A stretch of DNA of 64,000 nt from Anabas testudineus (lineage: Eukaryota > Chordata > Actinopteri > Anabantiformes > Anabantidae). The position numbers and the translations under genes were made by a program. Positions within the stretch are counted from its first letter, which is position 1. Every line of letters begins with the position of its first letter. The notes under the pieces were generated by a model that saw only the letters and a list, made by a program, of their open reading frames with translations, had not been told where the DNA came from and did no database searches. The stretch covers positions 11,343,063 through 11,407,062 of the forward strand of contig NC_046618.1 of NCBI RefSeq assembly GCF_900324465.2, read 5' to 3'. Of the stretch, positions 38,839 through 60,256 are shown in pieces.

Positions 38839-39300
38839 TGTTGTGGTTGAAATGAAAGGCGACACCTGACCACTGATCCTTTTCGCTGGCAATAAACACG
38901 AATCTCTGTGCTGCGTATGAAGGTCTTCTCTCTACACGTCAGCCTCTCCTGTATCACCGTCGGTGCGTCTGCAGGAATTTGATGACAACTGCTCCATCCC
39001 CCCCCTCCGCTGTCACCGCAAGAGCTCACGCATACATGTCGCTGTACACATGGCACGGATGGCAGATCTTCTTCACCACTGGCGCTGAGCGTTTGGTGCT
39101 GAAGCTGCAGCGGCCGTAGCAGCGCCGGGAGAGATCCAGCGCAGAGTCCGGTGGAGGCTCGACAGGCTCCCTGCTGCTGTCGCGTAAATTACAGATCCTT
39201 GCTGGAAGGGTGGAGAAGCCTCGCTGCCTGAAGTGAGAAAGACAACCCTCATTTAGCCAGTAGATAACGCACAGCATCACACTGTCCGCCCGCGTCTCTC
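38839..39300 (-). promoter_or_regulatory. homer1: homer1 5' UTR and proximal promoter
   Basis: Exon 1 of homer1 carries five coding bases, so most of it is 5' UTR. The stretch from about 38860 to 39260 is GC-rich with CpGs and lies immediately upstream of the ATG. The transcription start is not determined. Confidence 0.45.
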
Positions 39301-39312
39301 TCTCCCCCCCTC

Positions 39313-39313
39313 A

Positions 39314-39338
<25 letters not shown>
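39313..39338. repeat. (CT)n microsatellite at homer1 promoter
   Basis: A CT run of about 13 units (GA on the homer1 strand), preceded by a run of C, about 480 bp upstream of the homer1 start codon. Confidence 0.9.
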
Positions 39339-39346
<8 letters not shown>

Positions 39347-39751
39347 CGGCTCACAGGCTACACCCCCACTCTCGCCCGGACTACAGCTATTTCACAGCTT
39401 GTGCATTTCTATAATACAGCCGATTTCTAATGAGCCACTTGAACTTAACCTAAAATGATCTCTTGCGCTCCGGCGACGTCGTTTTTTCCCCTGTCTGCCT
39501 TCTTTACATTGATTCATGTGATAAAATCCCGCTCACCTTATCAATTCTGATTTGCATGTGGAATAAAATATCCTGCAGTTTCTATGATGTAGCTACAGTG
39601 TATGTGCGCTTTATTGATCTAAGCCTATCACAGATGCTTAGGCACACCCCGCCCCGCAGACCGCTCCACATCTGACTGATGCATCGGTTTCCCTCCTACT
39701 CGGATCACTGTCGGTATTGAACTGCCTACGTCACGACACCGGCCTCCGCAG

Positions 39752-39759
39752 TGACGTCA
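39752..39759. promoter_or_regulatory. homer1: Full palindromic CRE (TGACGTCA) upstream of homer1
   Basis: A perfect cAMP-response element about 0.9 kb upstream of the homer1 ATG and likely a few hundred bases upstream of its start site. A half site (ACGTCA) lies near 39728. Homer1 is a known activity-induced gene whose mammalian promoter uses CREs, so this fits, though it could also act on tent2, which diverges from the same interval. Confidence 0.5.
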
Positions 39760-40850
39760 CTCGGGACTCAAGGGACCGATGCCATTTGAAGCCTTGTTGA
39801 TTTATGATTATTGGGAAGTAGCCTACTCACCAAGACCTTAAAGAAAATGCTGTTACTGTTATATACTGTTATTAATATACTGTAAAGGGTGTGATAAATT
39901 ACTCAGTTGATGATGCTTCATGATAATAAATTATTTGTCTCTCATAGCTTGCAAAATATAGGTTATAAGTGTAGGTTACTCTGCCCTATTTTAAAATGAC
40001 TGAATTGTAAATATCGTTAACATTTGCTATTGTACATGTGCCTACATGTGTTTTAATATGTTTTGTCAGCAAACAACAATGTCAATATAAATATCAAAAA
40101 TGGAACAACTGTAAATAATAATGTTGGACACAAGTATTGTACTGTAGCTTGTTTTTTTCTCGGTTACATAATTCACAAAACTACAACAGTAACAGTAACA
40201 TAAAAATCAATTTAAAAATGTAATGTTTTTTGGCACATAATCAATCAACAAATATCTGTGAAGTTTAGTGTCCACTTACAGTGATGACTGTCAGTCTCAT
40301 TGTTTTTTTTCTATTGATATCTTATGGCAGAAATACACTGGATATGGATATGATAGGCTTTTGCAGGAAAAGCTCCAGCCTAATAAGCATCCAATCATGT
40401 GTTTGTGACACTGACAAGATTGTTTTAGATTGAATTTGCATGTTTGAGTCCTCAGCTGTACAGTAAAGATATACTGAAGTGAAGAGCATGTAAAGATAAG
40501 ACCGTGAAGCTTCTCAACAGACAATGAATAATGGACAGTGGACGTCACAGCAGTCAAGGTGATTTTACTGGTATCTGTGTGTGTTATCTTATTCACAGAT
40601 GTAAGCCCAAATTCAAATTAAACTTATTTGGGTATAGAGTCACTTACAGTCTCAACAACAAATTAAACAGCACACACAGTCACGAAGATACCATAATTTC
40701 GTTTTCATTTAATGTACTGGTTGTTTATTTATTTTATGTCATTTAGTAATTGAGGCAGTTTACTAACAAACCCTTTTTTGAGTGGATTGGCCCTTTAACG
40801 AGCGCACGTCCCCTTTAAATCGATTCCAATGCTTTTGTGTGACGACATCA
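39760..40850. other. Intergenic stretch between homer1 and tent2
   Basis: AT-rich DNA between two divergent genes. I see no exon or named repeat. CpG content rises again at about 40800 at the tent2 promoter. Confidence 0.5.
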
Positions 40851-41284
40851 AGGCGGAAGTGTGTTCGCCACAGATTAGCAGCTTCAGTTTTGTTTACATG
40901 TGACATGCAATTTGGTAAGTGTTACGGAGTATAAGTTGAATGTTTAATGTGAGTAAAGTGGCACGCTTTCACATACGTACCCCTCATATACATCTACGTG
41001 GAAATGATTTTAGATTTTAGGTAACGAAATCAGCGCTGTTTGAATTAGTTAGCTAGGCTACGTCAACGTTTGCTAACTTGCTACAGATTTAGCCTTGTCG
41101 CCGATAAGTTTCGGTTTCCTGAGTAACTTTTCGTGTCATTCCCATCCCCCGGGGGCAAAGTATTTCAGAAATGATGAGTGCTACACTTATTTCCCTTCAT
41201 TGGCAACTTCACCGACTGTAACGTCGCACTTGTTTTCTTTCGGATCAGCGGAGTTGATGCTGGAGCCCCGTGAGGAACCGCAGC
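40851..41284 (+). promoter_or_regulatory. tent2: tent2 promoter, first exon and 5' UTR with upstream ORFs
   Basis: An ETS-like GGCGGAAGTG at about 40852 marks the probable promoter. A non-coding exon ends at 40914 with the strong donor TTTG|GTAAGT, and exon 2 starts at 41249 after CGGATCAG. In the spliced 5' UTR the first ATG (40898) is followed at once by TGA, a minimal start-stop. The next ATG (40905) opens a frame that overlaps the tent2 start. Confidence 0.55.
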
Positions 41285-44200
41285 ATGTACCCCCGCAGCG
41301 CTGCACCGAGGGGGTGGCCACCCTACAGTAACGGCCTGTACCCACCGCCCACTGTGCCCCGTTATTACGATTACAACCACAAAAGCCTCGCAGGCGTCAA
41401 CAGGTGAGCCCGGTAAACAAAGTTACTGCAGGGCTGTGAAGCAGCACCAGTAAAATACCATTAAACTATAAGATGGTTTCTTGTTGGACTCGTTCATGTC
41501 TTTGTGGTAGAACGTGTATTACTGTTGATCTACTGTTATGTTGTTTTTTTTGTAATAAATCATTGTAACCTGACTTTAGATTGTCACAACATGAAGACTG
41601 CACTGTCTCAGTGTCTGGGATATGTTAACTAATGTTGCTGCAATATGTTATTCTTGGACAACATAAGTATATAACAGTTTAATGCAATTCAGCACAAGAA
41701 GCTGGTGGGAAAAAGTGTGGACAACAGAGACTGACCACAGGGTGTTTTCTGGATTTATCAGTCCTACTGAAGAAGTGCTTGTGTTTTGGTAGTTCCTATG
41801 TCCCTAGGCTACAGAGGTTACCTCCATATGAATGGAAACCTACACCATCCACGTCTCGAGTCCCTCCTCCCTACACACCGGCTATGACCAATGGGCGCAA
41901 GTATGTCATTTTCCCAGCAATATACTAATGATTAGTGTCATATTATAAGTTTAAATTCACTCCTGTTGTATGAAACTTTATTTTTTCAAATGTCTTGTCA
42001 CATTATATGAATTTCCTATTGGGATCTATCTAATCTATCTCTATCATTATGTTTCTTCCAGGAGGCAGTATGATGAATACAGCCCCCATGTTGTGAAGCG
42101 CCAACGCCTTGGCTCGCCTGTAACCTGCCCTCCACCCCCTTGTTTTCCTAATCAAATGGTAGCTGGATCTTCAAGATCACCCTTGCCTAGGTTTGATCGT
42201 GCTCATCCCACTCCACAGTCCCATTTCCACCCTCAGATGCTTACTCTCCCAGAAAGCTCCAACAGCCTGCAGGCCTACGCTAAGGACAAGGTATCAACAG
42301 ATGTGTTTAACCTACAGCAGACATACAGCAAGTCATGCCATTTTTCTGTGCAGATACCCTTAGTTTAGTTTGTGATGCATTTGCTTGCACCATCAGCTGA
42401 GTGATCAGATGGTGGAGCTGTTTGAGGCGTGCCAGCAGCAAGCCTGTGATCTGAAAAGGAAAGAGGTGTGCCGAGCTCAGCTGCAGCTAGACATACAGCG
42501 AGTGTATGCAGGTGTGTAGGAAATGTACAGTCATGTTATGCACTGGCTTTCTGTTGAGATTCTTAGTCAGTCAATGTGTTTCTCACAGGGGCACGACTTT
42601 ACTTGACTGGGTCTTCTATGAACGGATTGGGCTGCAGGAGCAGTGATGCTGATCTTTGTCTGGTCCTCAAGGGAAAAGTAAGTTTCACTGTCCTGTGCCT
42701 TGTATGTTTTCCAAAATGTGAATGTTCAGTCACAGATACCCACTTCCTCTTATACATATATATATATATGTGCTTGCTTTTCTGTTCTTTTTTTGTTTCA
42801 GAGAAGAAACGATCCTATTAATGTACTATCTGCTCTCCAAAGGTTGTTTAAATCTCTATGTGAGTAATAAAAACAAAATCATTTTGCAAATATAAAATCT
42901 TTTAGGGTAGTAATGATTTTGTTGATTACTGTTAATATAATATAACAATATATATAATACTTTTTTAATATAGTCGTAAACATAGTCTTACTTACAATAA
43001 TCTAACGTCCCTTTTCCTATTTAGCTCTGCTACACACCCAGTATTTATCGAACAATATTTAAAATATTGAGTTTGTAGACACTTATTTCAGGATTTGTAG
43101 CCTAGCATTATATTACCCACTAGATGGAGCTATTCACCTAGTGACTAAAGAGCTTTGGGTTTCTGTAAAGGGAAAGCAAAACTACCGCAACTACCATTAA
43201 TCTCATGATGTTTTTGTGCTTTATAGCATATGTGGAGAGGACTCAGCTGATCAGGGCCAAAGTGCCAATCCTCAGGTTTAGAGAGAAAGGCAGGTAGGAG
43301 CAAAACACATAAACAGTTAAAGTCTCTCAAATCAGAAATAAACATCGATACATGTTTTACTATTCCTCCCTCTTTTAGTGATCTACAATTTGATCTGAAT
43401 GTTAACAACACAGTGGGCATCAGAAACACATTCCTTCTAAGGAGTTACGCAGATGGTGGGTGAGACAGTACGATTTCTATGGCAGCAACTAAATTAACTC
43501 CAACTGTGACATTTTCATTCTTTTCATTAATTCAGCCAAAACAATTGCAGTTATTTTTTTTCATTTCCAGAAGGGGAAACAAAGAGGTTTCTTGTTTTGA
43601 CCTGCTTCTGCTTCTGTCCCACTCTCAGCTGATCTCAGGATAAGACCCATGATCCTTGTCGTCAAGAAGTGGGCACGCCACCATCAAATTAACGATGCTA
43701 GCAAAGGAACGTTAAGCAGCTACACACTGGTGCTGATGGTCCTGCACTATCTCCAGAGTCAGTACAGTCACGCACAGACATTGTCATTTTGATTTATACT
43801 TTTGACTTATGGTGAATCATGTAAGCAATGTGTTGTCTTCCTTGCAGCTCTTAAAGAACCTGTTGTCCCTTCTCTACAGAGGGACTACCCAGTAAGTGTG
43901 GTTATTCCTTTTGCTTTCATTTTGTCATATAAATAGTTTAGCCATTTTAGGAAATCAAATGGTATGTCAAACAGGAAGATACGATGTAAAATGCCTGGCG
44001 GACACTTTTTAATTACGCTTCTTTTTGTAAAAAGAATAGAATTTCTAATGAAAAGGTTTCGTGGGGGGTTAACCATGCTGCTCAGCTCTATGTGTCTGTG
44101 TCACTCAGTTTGAAGTCTTTACCCTTTTTGTCTTGTACCTTGATTTTCAGGAGTGTTTTAATCCTTTTATGGACATCGACATAGTTCCAGAGGGACCCAA

Positions 44201-45355
44201 ACACATCCCCCCCTACAAGTCAACAAACCAGTCATCTCTGGGAGATCTGTTTCGGGGCTTTCTCAGATACTATGCCACAGACTTCAGGTATTTCCCAAAT
44301 ACATCACTGAACTGAGTTTAGTCATTCAGAGACAGTTTTTTTTTGTCCATTTAGATTAATGTCTTGTGTCGTGCTCCTTTTGCCAACTTCTTGTCCCTCT
44401 ACACTCCTGTGGCTCCCCTATCCTTCCTCTATCCTCCGTCATCTTTTTCTGGTTTCATGTTTCTGCGAGAGGGGCAGGAGCAGGTGGGACTTTTGGCCTT
44501 ACACAGCACTAACATAACATACCATAATCCTTGTGTTTGCAGTGTGCGTTACCAATCCACATTTGCAAGGTCAAACTAAATAACTCGCCACTCAAACATG
44601 CACTGATTTTTACATTTGATGGTATCCAACACTCAAACAGGAGTGGTTGATATACTATAAACAACTCGACATGTGTATACATTTATGGTACACGCTATCA
44701 CCACACACAATCTTTCCCTGCAAGTTTTAGTTTAGTTTAGTTTTTTTTTTAATTCTAGCTTGAATTAAAACTAAACCACAACTGATGCATGAAAGATACA
44801 TGCACATTTTCTTTATTAATTAACTCAAATCTGCAAGGCCATACTAGTCGTTTGGCAGCGCTCATGTTGAATTCTCTCCTCTTGCAGGTGGGATAAGCAG
44901 GTGATCTCTGTTCGAGAGGCCAGAGCTTTACCCAAGATCAATTCTCAAGAGTGGAGAAACAAATACATATGTGTGGAAGGTAAACATTTAAATGGACATA
45001 AAGTAACATGACACCTCTACATACTGTACTCCCACGCAATGCTACCTAATCAGTGAGTGATAGTGACTCTTTGTGTTTCAGAGCCATTTGAAAGAAACAA
45101 TGTCGCCAGGGCAGTCCATGAGAAGGCCAAGTTTGACGCCATTAAAGCACAGTTTGCTGAGGTAACTGCTGTGCAACTGTGCTGACTCCATATCTTCTTT
45201 TGTTCACCCGAGCTGTTCTCGAGCTACTCATAATCCCCCCGCTTCCCTTCTCTTTTGTGTCTGTGCAGTCATGTCGGATACTGCAGGAGAGGAAGGACCT
45301 GAACTCGATCCTCCCCGTCAGAGCCGTCATTAATAAGGAGTCATCCAGGAAATAA
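41285..45355 (+). CDS. tent2: TENT2 (PAPD4/GLD2), cytoplasmic poly(A) RNA polymerase
   Basis: Fourteen coding exons: 41285-41403, 41808-41900, 42062-42290, 42397-42511, 42589-42677, 42802-42859, 43227-43293, 43379-43455, 43629-43757, 43848-43891, 44151-44287, 44888-44979, 45082-45161 and 45269-45355. All phases join, giving 1416 nt or 471 residues (human 484). The nucleotidyltransferase signature is intact: TGSSMNGLGCRSSDADLCLV at about 192-211, with the DxD metal ligands, and the third Asp in LQFDLNVNN at about 261. The central part is TLSSYTLVLMVLHYLQ and the PAP-associated part GDLFRGFLRYYATDF. The first 150 residues are low-complexity and proline-rich. There is no RNA-binding domain, as expected: the enzyme is recruited to mRNAs, for example by CPEB, and it also adds single A residues to some microRNAs. 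Confidence 0.96.
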
Positions 45356-45695
45356 GGGATTCCTCTAAATAAATAAGCTGACTGGTGTTTTCTACCTCAA
45401 GACAGCCCCGTGCCCAGAAATGACGGGAGACCTTTGAGATGTGTTGAGAGAGGTTGCCGTGTCTGCACCTCACAGCCAGAAAGACTAAAAGCGCTGGCTG
45501 CCTACATATTGGTCACACACTGTATGTCCTGTGGCTGTACATATTGAGCATACAGCATCAGCTACGTTTATCTTTTTGATCTCAGTTTTACTTACAGACA
45601 CACTGATGTTTATATTTGAAGATGCCTTTTTGTTTCTGCCACATATACCATGTACAGCATATACAGTATATTGTATGTCTTCACCAACTTGTAAC

Positions 45696-45701
45696 ATTAA
45701 A
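45696..45701 (+). other. tent2: tent2 poly(A) signal (ATTAAA)
   Basis: ATTAAA 341 bp past the stop, followed by a T-rich tract. A second candidate, AATAAA at 46042-46047, would give a longer 3' UTR. Confidence 0.55.
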
Positions 45702-46049
45702 GCCTTTTTTTTTTTCTTTCTATTTTTCTAGGTCAGTAGAGAAATTGTGGGTTTAAACACTTCACACACTTTTGTTCTGTTATTACATTAACTGTCTTCG
45801 CCTTTTTCATCATCAATACCTTTAGGTTTCTAAACTCATCTGTAAACTGAGCTTGTTATTAAGTGATATTTAAGTTGGGCTGCAAAAGGGCAAAACTCTA
45901 GACATTGTCCCTTTGTGGTATCAAGCTTATGCCGTGCTCACTCAGTTATGTTATTCAAAGTATTTACACTTTTGAGTGTGACTTTTCTTTCCTCTTTGTG
46001 TACATTCTCTATATTACTGACTTTTAAATGTTTATTTAAAAAATAAATG

Positions 46050-47108
46050 TACAAAGATGTATGATTGCTTTCACTTTCTATTTTTTAAGCTCTGTAAAGT
46101 CAACTGATTTGTTGGCTTTGCTAATAGAAGTGCCAAAATCATATTAAATTGTAAACAGGCTTTTTTTTTAGCAGCTGTCATTCATGTTCAGATATCCCAG
46201 CAATGTGAGAAAGTGAGGTTTGGTACAAGCCTTTATTTATTGTGGGGTATGGGATGTTAATTGTTAAAAAGATCTGAGCTTTGAGGTGTCAGACATGCAT
46301 TAAACAGAATGACCAGTAGCATAGAACTGGTTAAATACGTTGATATTTTGATGTTGTCTTCAAGAAAATGCAGTTTTTCCCCATCATGAGGAGTTCATGA
46401 GACATCATTCAGTATATTGTAGGGGCTCAGGAGTCAGCCTTGAAAAAAAGGATTCTAAAACTAAAGATGACTTGGATATCTGCACCTTTTGTTCAAATGT
46501 TCTCTGCAGCCTCATCTGGCAGCTAATGTGCAGATTGTTTTTAGTTCTGTGGTTTGACGCCTTATTACAGCTAGTTTTATGACTTCTGCACAGTGCCAGC
46601 GCTGCCGGGGGGGTAGATACCTTCCAGGACGTGTGTGCGTGGCCTTGTTTAGCTGCAGTTAAGCAGCAGTTCAGAAGTTGGGGGAACCAGGAGGGTACTG
46701 TTTCACCACACAAGCTAAATTTAACTTAGCAAAGGGGATTTTGATCTTAAAGTCGCAGTGCCATGGGAACAGGCGCACAATGGTGATCTTTTCAGATCTA
46801 GGATGCCTTTGTAATATTTTGAAGATCTAACTTTTTCTTAAAGTTCGTTGGTTTCTGTGTTTAACAGCCAGTTCTACTGTATCTCAGTGCTTTTCCCAAC
46901 TATCTCCACTCCCCACTTTTCATTCCCCACTCAGTCTATTTCTGTCCCAAGCTGAGTCAGACGGACATTTCCCAACTTAGAATGACACAAACAGGCACAC
47001 CAGGTCTCCTGTATTCACAGTGTCTGAAAACATCAAGAAGTCTCTAAAATACACAGAAAAAACAAGCCTGGGACCTGCAAAGGGAAAAAGGTGGAGGATA
47101 TCGCCAAG
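46050..47108. other. Intergenic stretch holding the cmya5 promoter and 5' UTR
   Basis: No exon of its own is seen. The last few hundred bases must include the cmya5 promoter. No muscle-type element was convincing enough to list. Confidence 0.4.
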
Positions 47109-56565
<9,457 letters not shown>

Positions 56566-57371
56566 CTCTGCTGCTCACACACTGAAGATTTTACAGTTCA
56601 TGCTGGACATTTGTTGATTTGAATGATCATTAACTTCTTGATAATAATGATTGGATCACTAAGAAAAGAAGAAAATATCTGTCACAACATAAAACCCACA
56701 GAGAAAGATGTGATTGGAAACCTTGTTATTCGTTTGGTGTGGTTTTAGTAATTAAACAAAACTTGATCACAGACTGAATTTAATTTAGTAACTATGCGTT
56801 GTAAATATAAAAAAACAGCAGCTGTGCAGATGATTAGGCTGTGGACTACAGTGAGTGACATGAAATCTTCTCTGAGGTGGGTGTCTTGTATTTTGTTTTG
56901 TTAAAGGGGGAAATGGGAAATGTCAAAGTGAAAGGTTATACATCCCATAAAGTAATTTTGTAATTTTTTATTCTGATGTGACAGTTTTGTAAATGTTGAT
57001 GTGGTTTATTCATTGTCCATGATTCTTCAAAGTTCTTCAAGTCAAATTCATTTTGTATCAACACTCAACAAGTGTAAAGTAGTTTGTCATCCCAAATTTA
57101 GAAAATGAGTTTATATTTTAAAAAACATAAAGTAGCACCTTTTGAACTGTGTTCCACATCGTGTATATGTCTATTGTGTGTAAATATCCTTTCTAAACAG
57201 ATCAGCTTCATATTTTGTTACGTGACTGACGGCAAATGCAGAACAACTGTTTTTCTTTCTCTGTCCCATTTTCTCACCTGAACTGAATGAATATTATTTT
57301 TCTATTTGCTCCACTGGACTCAGTGTTTGTTTTTACTCAGATGCCACCAGAGGGCGTCAGTACTCTATTAA

Positions 57372-57377
57372 AATAAA
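57372..57377 (+). other. cmya5: cmya5 poly(A) signal (AATAAA)
   Basis: A canonical AATAAA about 0.8 kb past the stop, the first good signal after the coding region. Confidence 0.6.
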
Positions 57378-57399
57378 CACATGTAATCTTGGTTCCCTT

Positions 57400-60256
57400 T
57401 AACTTGGACAAATAGTTACTCTGGGATCCAATTCAACGTAGTCGAACCTTAAGATGAAAGAGAAACTCTAGAGCTGTGGTGTTATAATTAATGATGAACC
57501 AAACAACCCCAACCTGAAAATGTGGGTTAGACTGTATAAACTATCAACCTAGAAAGCGTTCATACTGATGATAAATGTGAGCAAAAACATGAGCTGACTG
57601 GGTTTATCCCCAGGTCAAAATCAGTGAATTACAAATCTACTACCAATCCTGACAAACTGTGCCAGATCTTTCATACATGTTGACGTCCAGATGCCTTTTA
57701 AGACTCTCTACTGCTGCTACTGTGGATTTGTGGTCACATACACCTGCCTGGCAAAGGAACACAATTTTCCAGAAGACATGTCATTTCACAGTTATAAAGT
57801 TACCGTTTTCCAAGCATGTGTACCTTTTTTGTCACTAATTCCTGACACCTTTCCTAATTTCGGGGAAAGGAAAGGGTGCGGGGTGAACACGTGTTGCCCA
57901 TATGAGCACATCTGTTGGCTTCCATGTGATCTGTTGGCCCGCTCAGCTGGAGCCTGGAGGAAAGCTCTTTACAAAGTGACAGCTTCATTTTACTGGGACT
58001 AACTACTCTCTGTGTTCCTGCAGTGGGTAGCACTGTCGGGAAATCTGAACTCACTTTCTTTTTAAAAGTTGGGAGCCAGTTTCCTCATCTCAACACAGGT
58101 TTTTTTGATACTATCTGATGTTTATTTGTATTTTTTAAATAGATTTTACCACAGAAATGACAACAAATTTAAATGTGCTATTCCTTTCTTGTTACTCCAT
58201 GTATTAAGTAACTAGCCAAGAAAGCCAAGAAATCAGTCAGCTAGACTTTCTCCCTCAATTCAGCAAAGACTTGGACAATATGTGATGGTATCATTTCCAT
58301 TCAGCTTAATTACTCACTTTTTTCCACGCTTAGGGCCAAAACCAGACAAAAGAGCCTCTATCCTCCCAACATCCAAACAACTGATCACACAGCCAGTGAG
58401 GCATGGTGGGTAACGGTTAACCTTCCAGTAATTATTACTGGAAAAAGAAGCCACTCAATAGCACGCCTTGATGAACTGATTTAGTGTGAAGTCTGGAGAA
58501 TACACCTACATTTTAAAAAAGAAAAATGGCATGACTGACTGACAGCTTAGTGGTAATACCAGGCACATGCATGAAAACATGTAAATAAAAAGTGGAGAGA
58601 AAAAGAATTATGATTGCATTTTTTTGTATTTCATCAAATGAAAACTGCTGTAACCAAGAACCACAGCCACAGAAGCAAACATTTGAATGTATGACACTGT
58701 ATCATCATTATGAAGAACAGTTTGACACCAGCAGTCACAAAGGCACACTGCACCAATATGGTCCTAACATACGTATTTGTTGTCCAACAATATTTCATAA
58801 CTGGCAGCAAACACAACCCAATTAATATTTTTGCATCAGAGGATGGTGTTTTAAAGGGAATGTATCCATAAAATTACTTTATGGGATGTTTAAAAACATT
58901 ATTAACGGAAAAAAGGTAAACAAACAAACAAACAAAAAACAGGACAAAAAAAAAGTATGAATGAGTAAACACAACAGTAAGGATATTAGGGAAGATGACA
59001 ACTCATTTCACATCAAATGTCCGTACTAGATAATGAGACTGTCAAAATAAAGACAAACAAAAGGCAGCTAGTGAGACATTCGCAAACACAACAACAAAGC
59101 AACCATCAAATAGGCACAGCAAATGATAGCACAGCAGAAAATCCACACCAATGTACGAAAATAACTGCAGAAGCCATGATTAAGAAAAGTGAGTGGCTTG
59201 TTAATGACACAGACTATATCACACACACACACACAAAAAAAAAAAAAAAAAGACTGAAAGACACATTAGTATTTGATGGTCCTTGTGAAAAACACACATT
59301 AGTCCCAAATAGTTTGTCTAAATAAGTTAATATAGTGTGCAAGGCCCTTCAGTCACCTCAGTGGGATACATCATGAACAAGCTGAACAGCCCTATTTGAG
59401 GAGACCACAGGTCAATTGCACTCATTTTTTAGCTTAAAACTATTTACAATTATATAAACTATACAAAGCAGAGGAGGCAAAAGCAAAGCAAAATGAGTAA
59501 CTGGTTATTCCTAGAGCCATGACTGCAAACATACTGTACATTGCACTAATTGAAATGTTCTTTGAATTTACAGAACATGTTACAGTGTATATCAGCAATG
59601 ATGTGTGCTTAGAGGGGTACTGAAAGATCTGAGCTCCTCTGTGATTAGAGAGGATTGGATTGAATTACTAGACAAAGCTTGCTATTCGTTGTTTCAGCCC
59701 CACTTTCTTCAACCTTTCCTGTTTAACCCAGCATCACTCTGCAAATAAAGGTTTTACTCGTGTTCTCAAAGGTGCATCTACTGTAGTGAACTAAAACAGA
59801 AACATTACTAAGTGTTAAACACAAACAATAAAAGGCCTGAAAACAACACGCAGCCCACTCAGAGGTTAAACAGTGCCACCTATTTTCCCTGCTGGACTTT
59901 CTTTTGGCTTCCCTTTGAACTTTCTGTCTCTTTCTCACTGAGCACCACTTCAGAACTTTCCATCCTTTACCACAAACATGCAATAAACTGAAAATCAAAT
60001 AAAAAAATAAAAAATAAAAAACTCACACATGCACTTCTCTTTCAAATATCTGTGAAATCCACCACCATTATCTGAAATATTATTTGATATTTAAATAGTG
60101 GTATTCTGCTAATTATTATGCTCTTTTCCATTACAGTTGTAACTCTGTTTTATAACTTGTTTAAATTTGAGGATGGTGACTCGGGAGCACCACCTTTCGT
60201 CTACTGGGTGTTCCTCCTGGATTCATAAGGCTGGATTAGGGTTGAATGATGTGGTG
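57400..60256 (-). other. Convergent interval between cmya5 and mtx3; mtx3 3' UTR
   Basis: No coding exon is seen. The right part is presumably mtx3 3' UTR. A minus-strand AATAAA at 58121-58126 is one candidate end, giving a 2.1-kb UTR. Short A-rich and CA/A tracts (59222-59252) occur. ORFs here look random. Confidence 0.4.

Noticed and set aside
57691-58002. 103-codon ORF downstream of cmya5
   Set aside because: Cysteine-rich but without family resemblance. It lies in a gene-free convergent interval and has no splice or promoter support.
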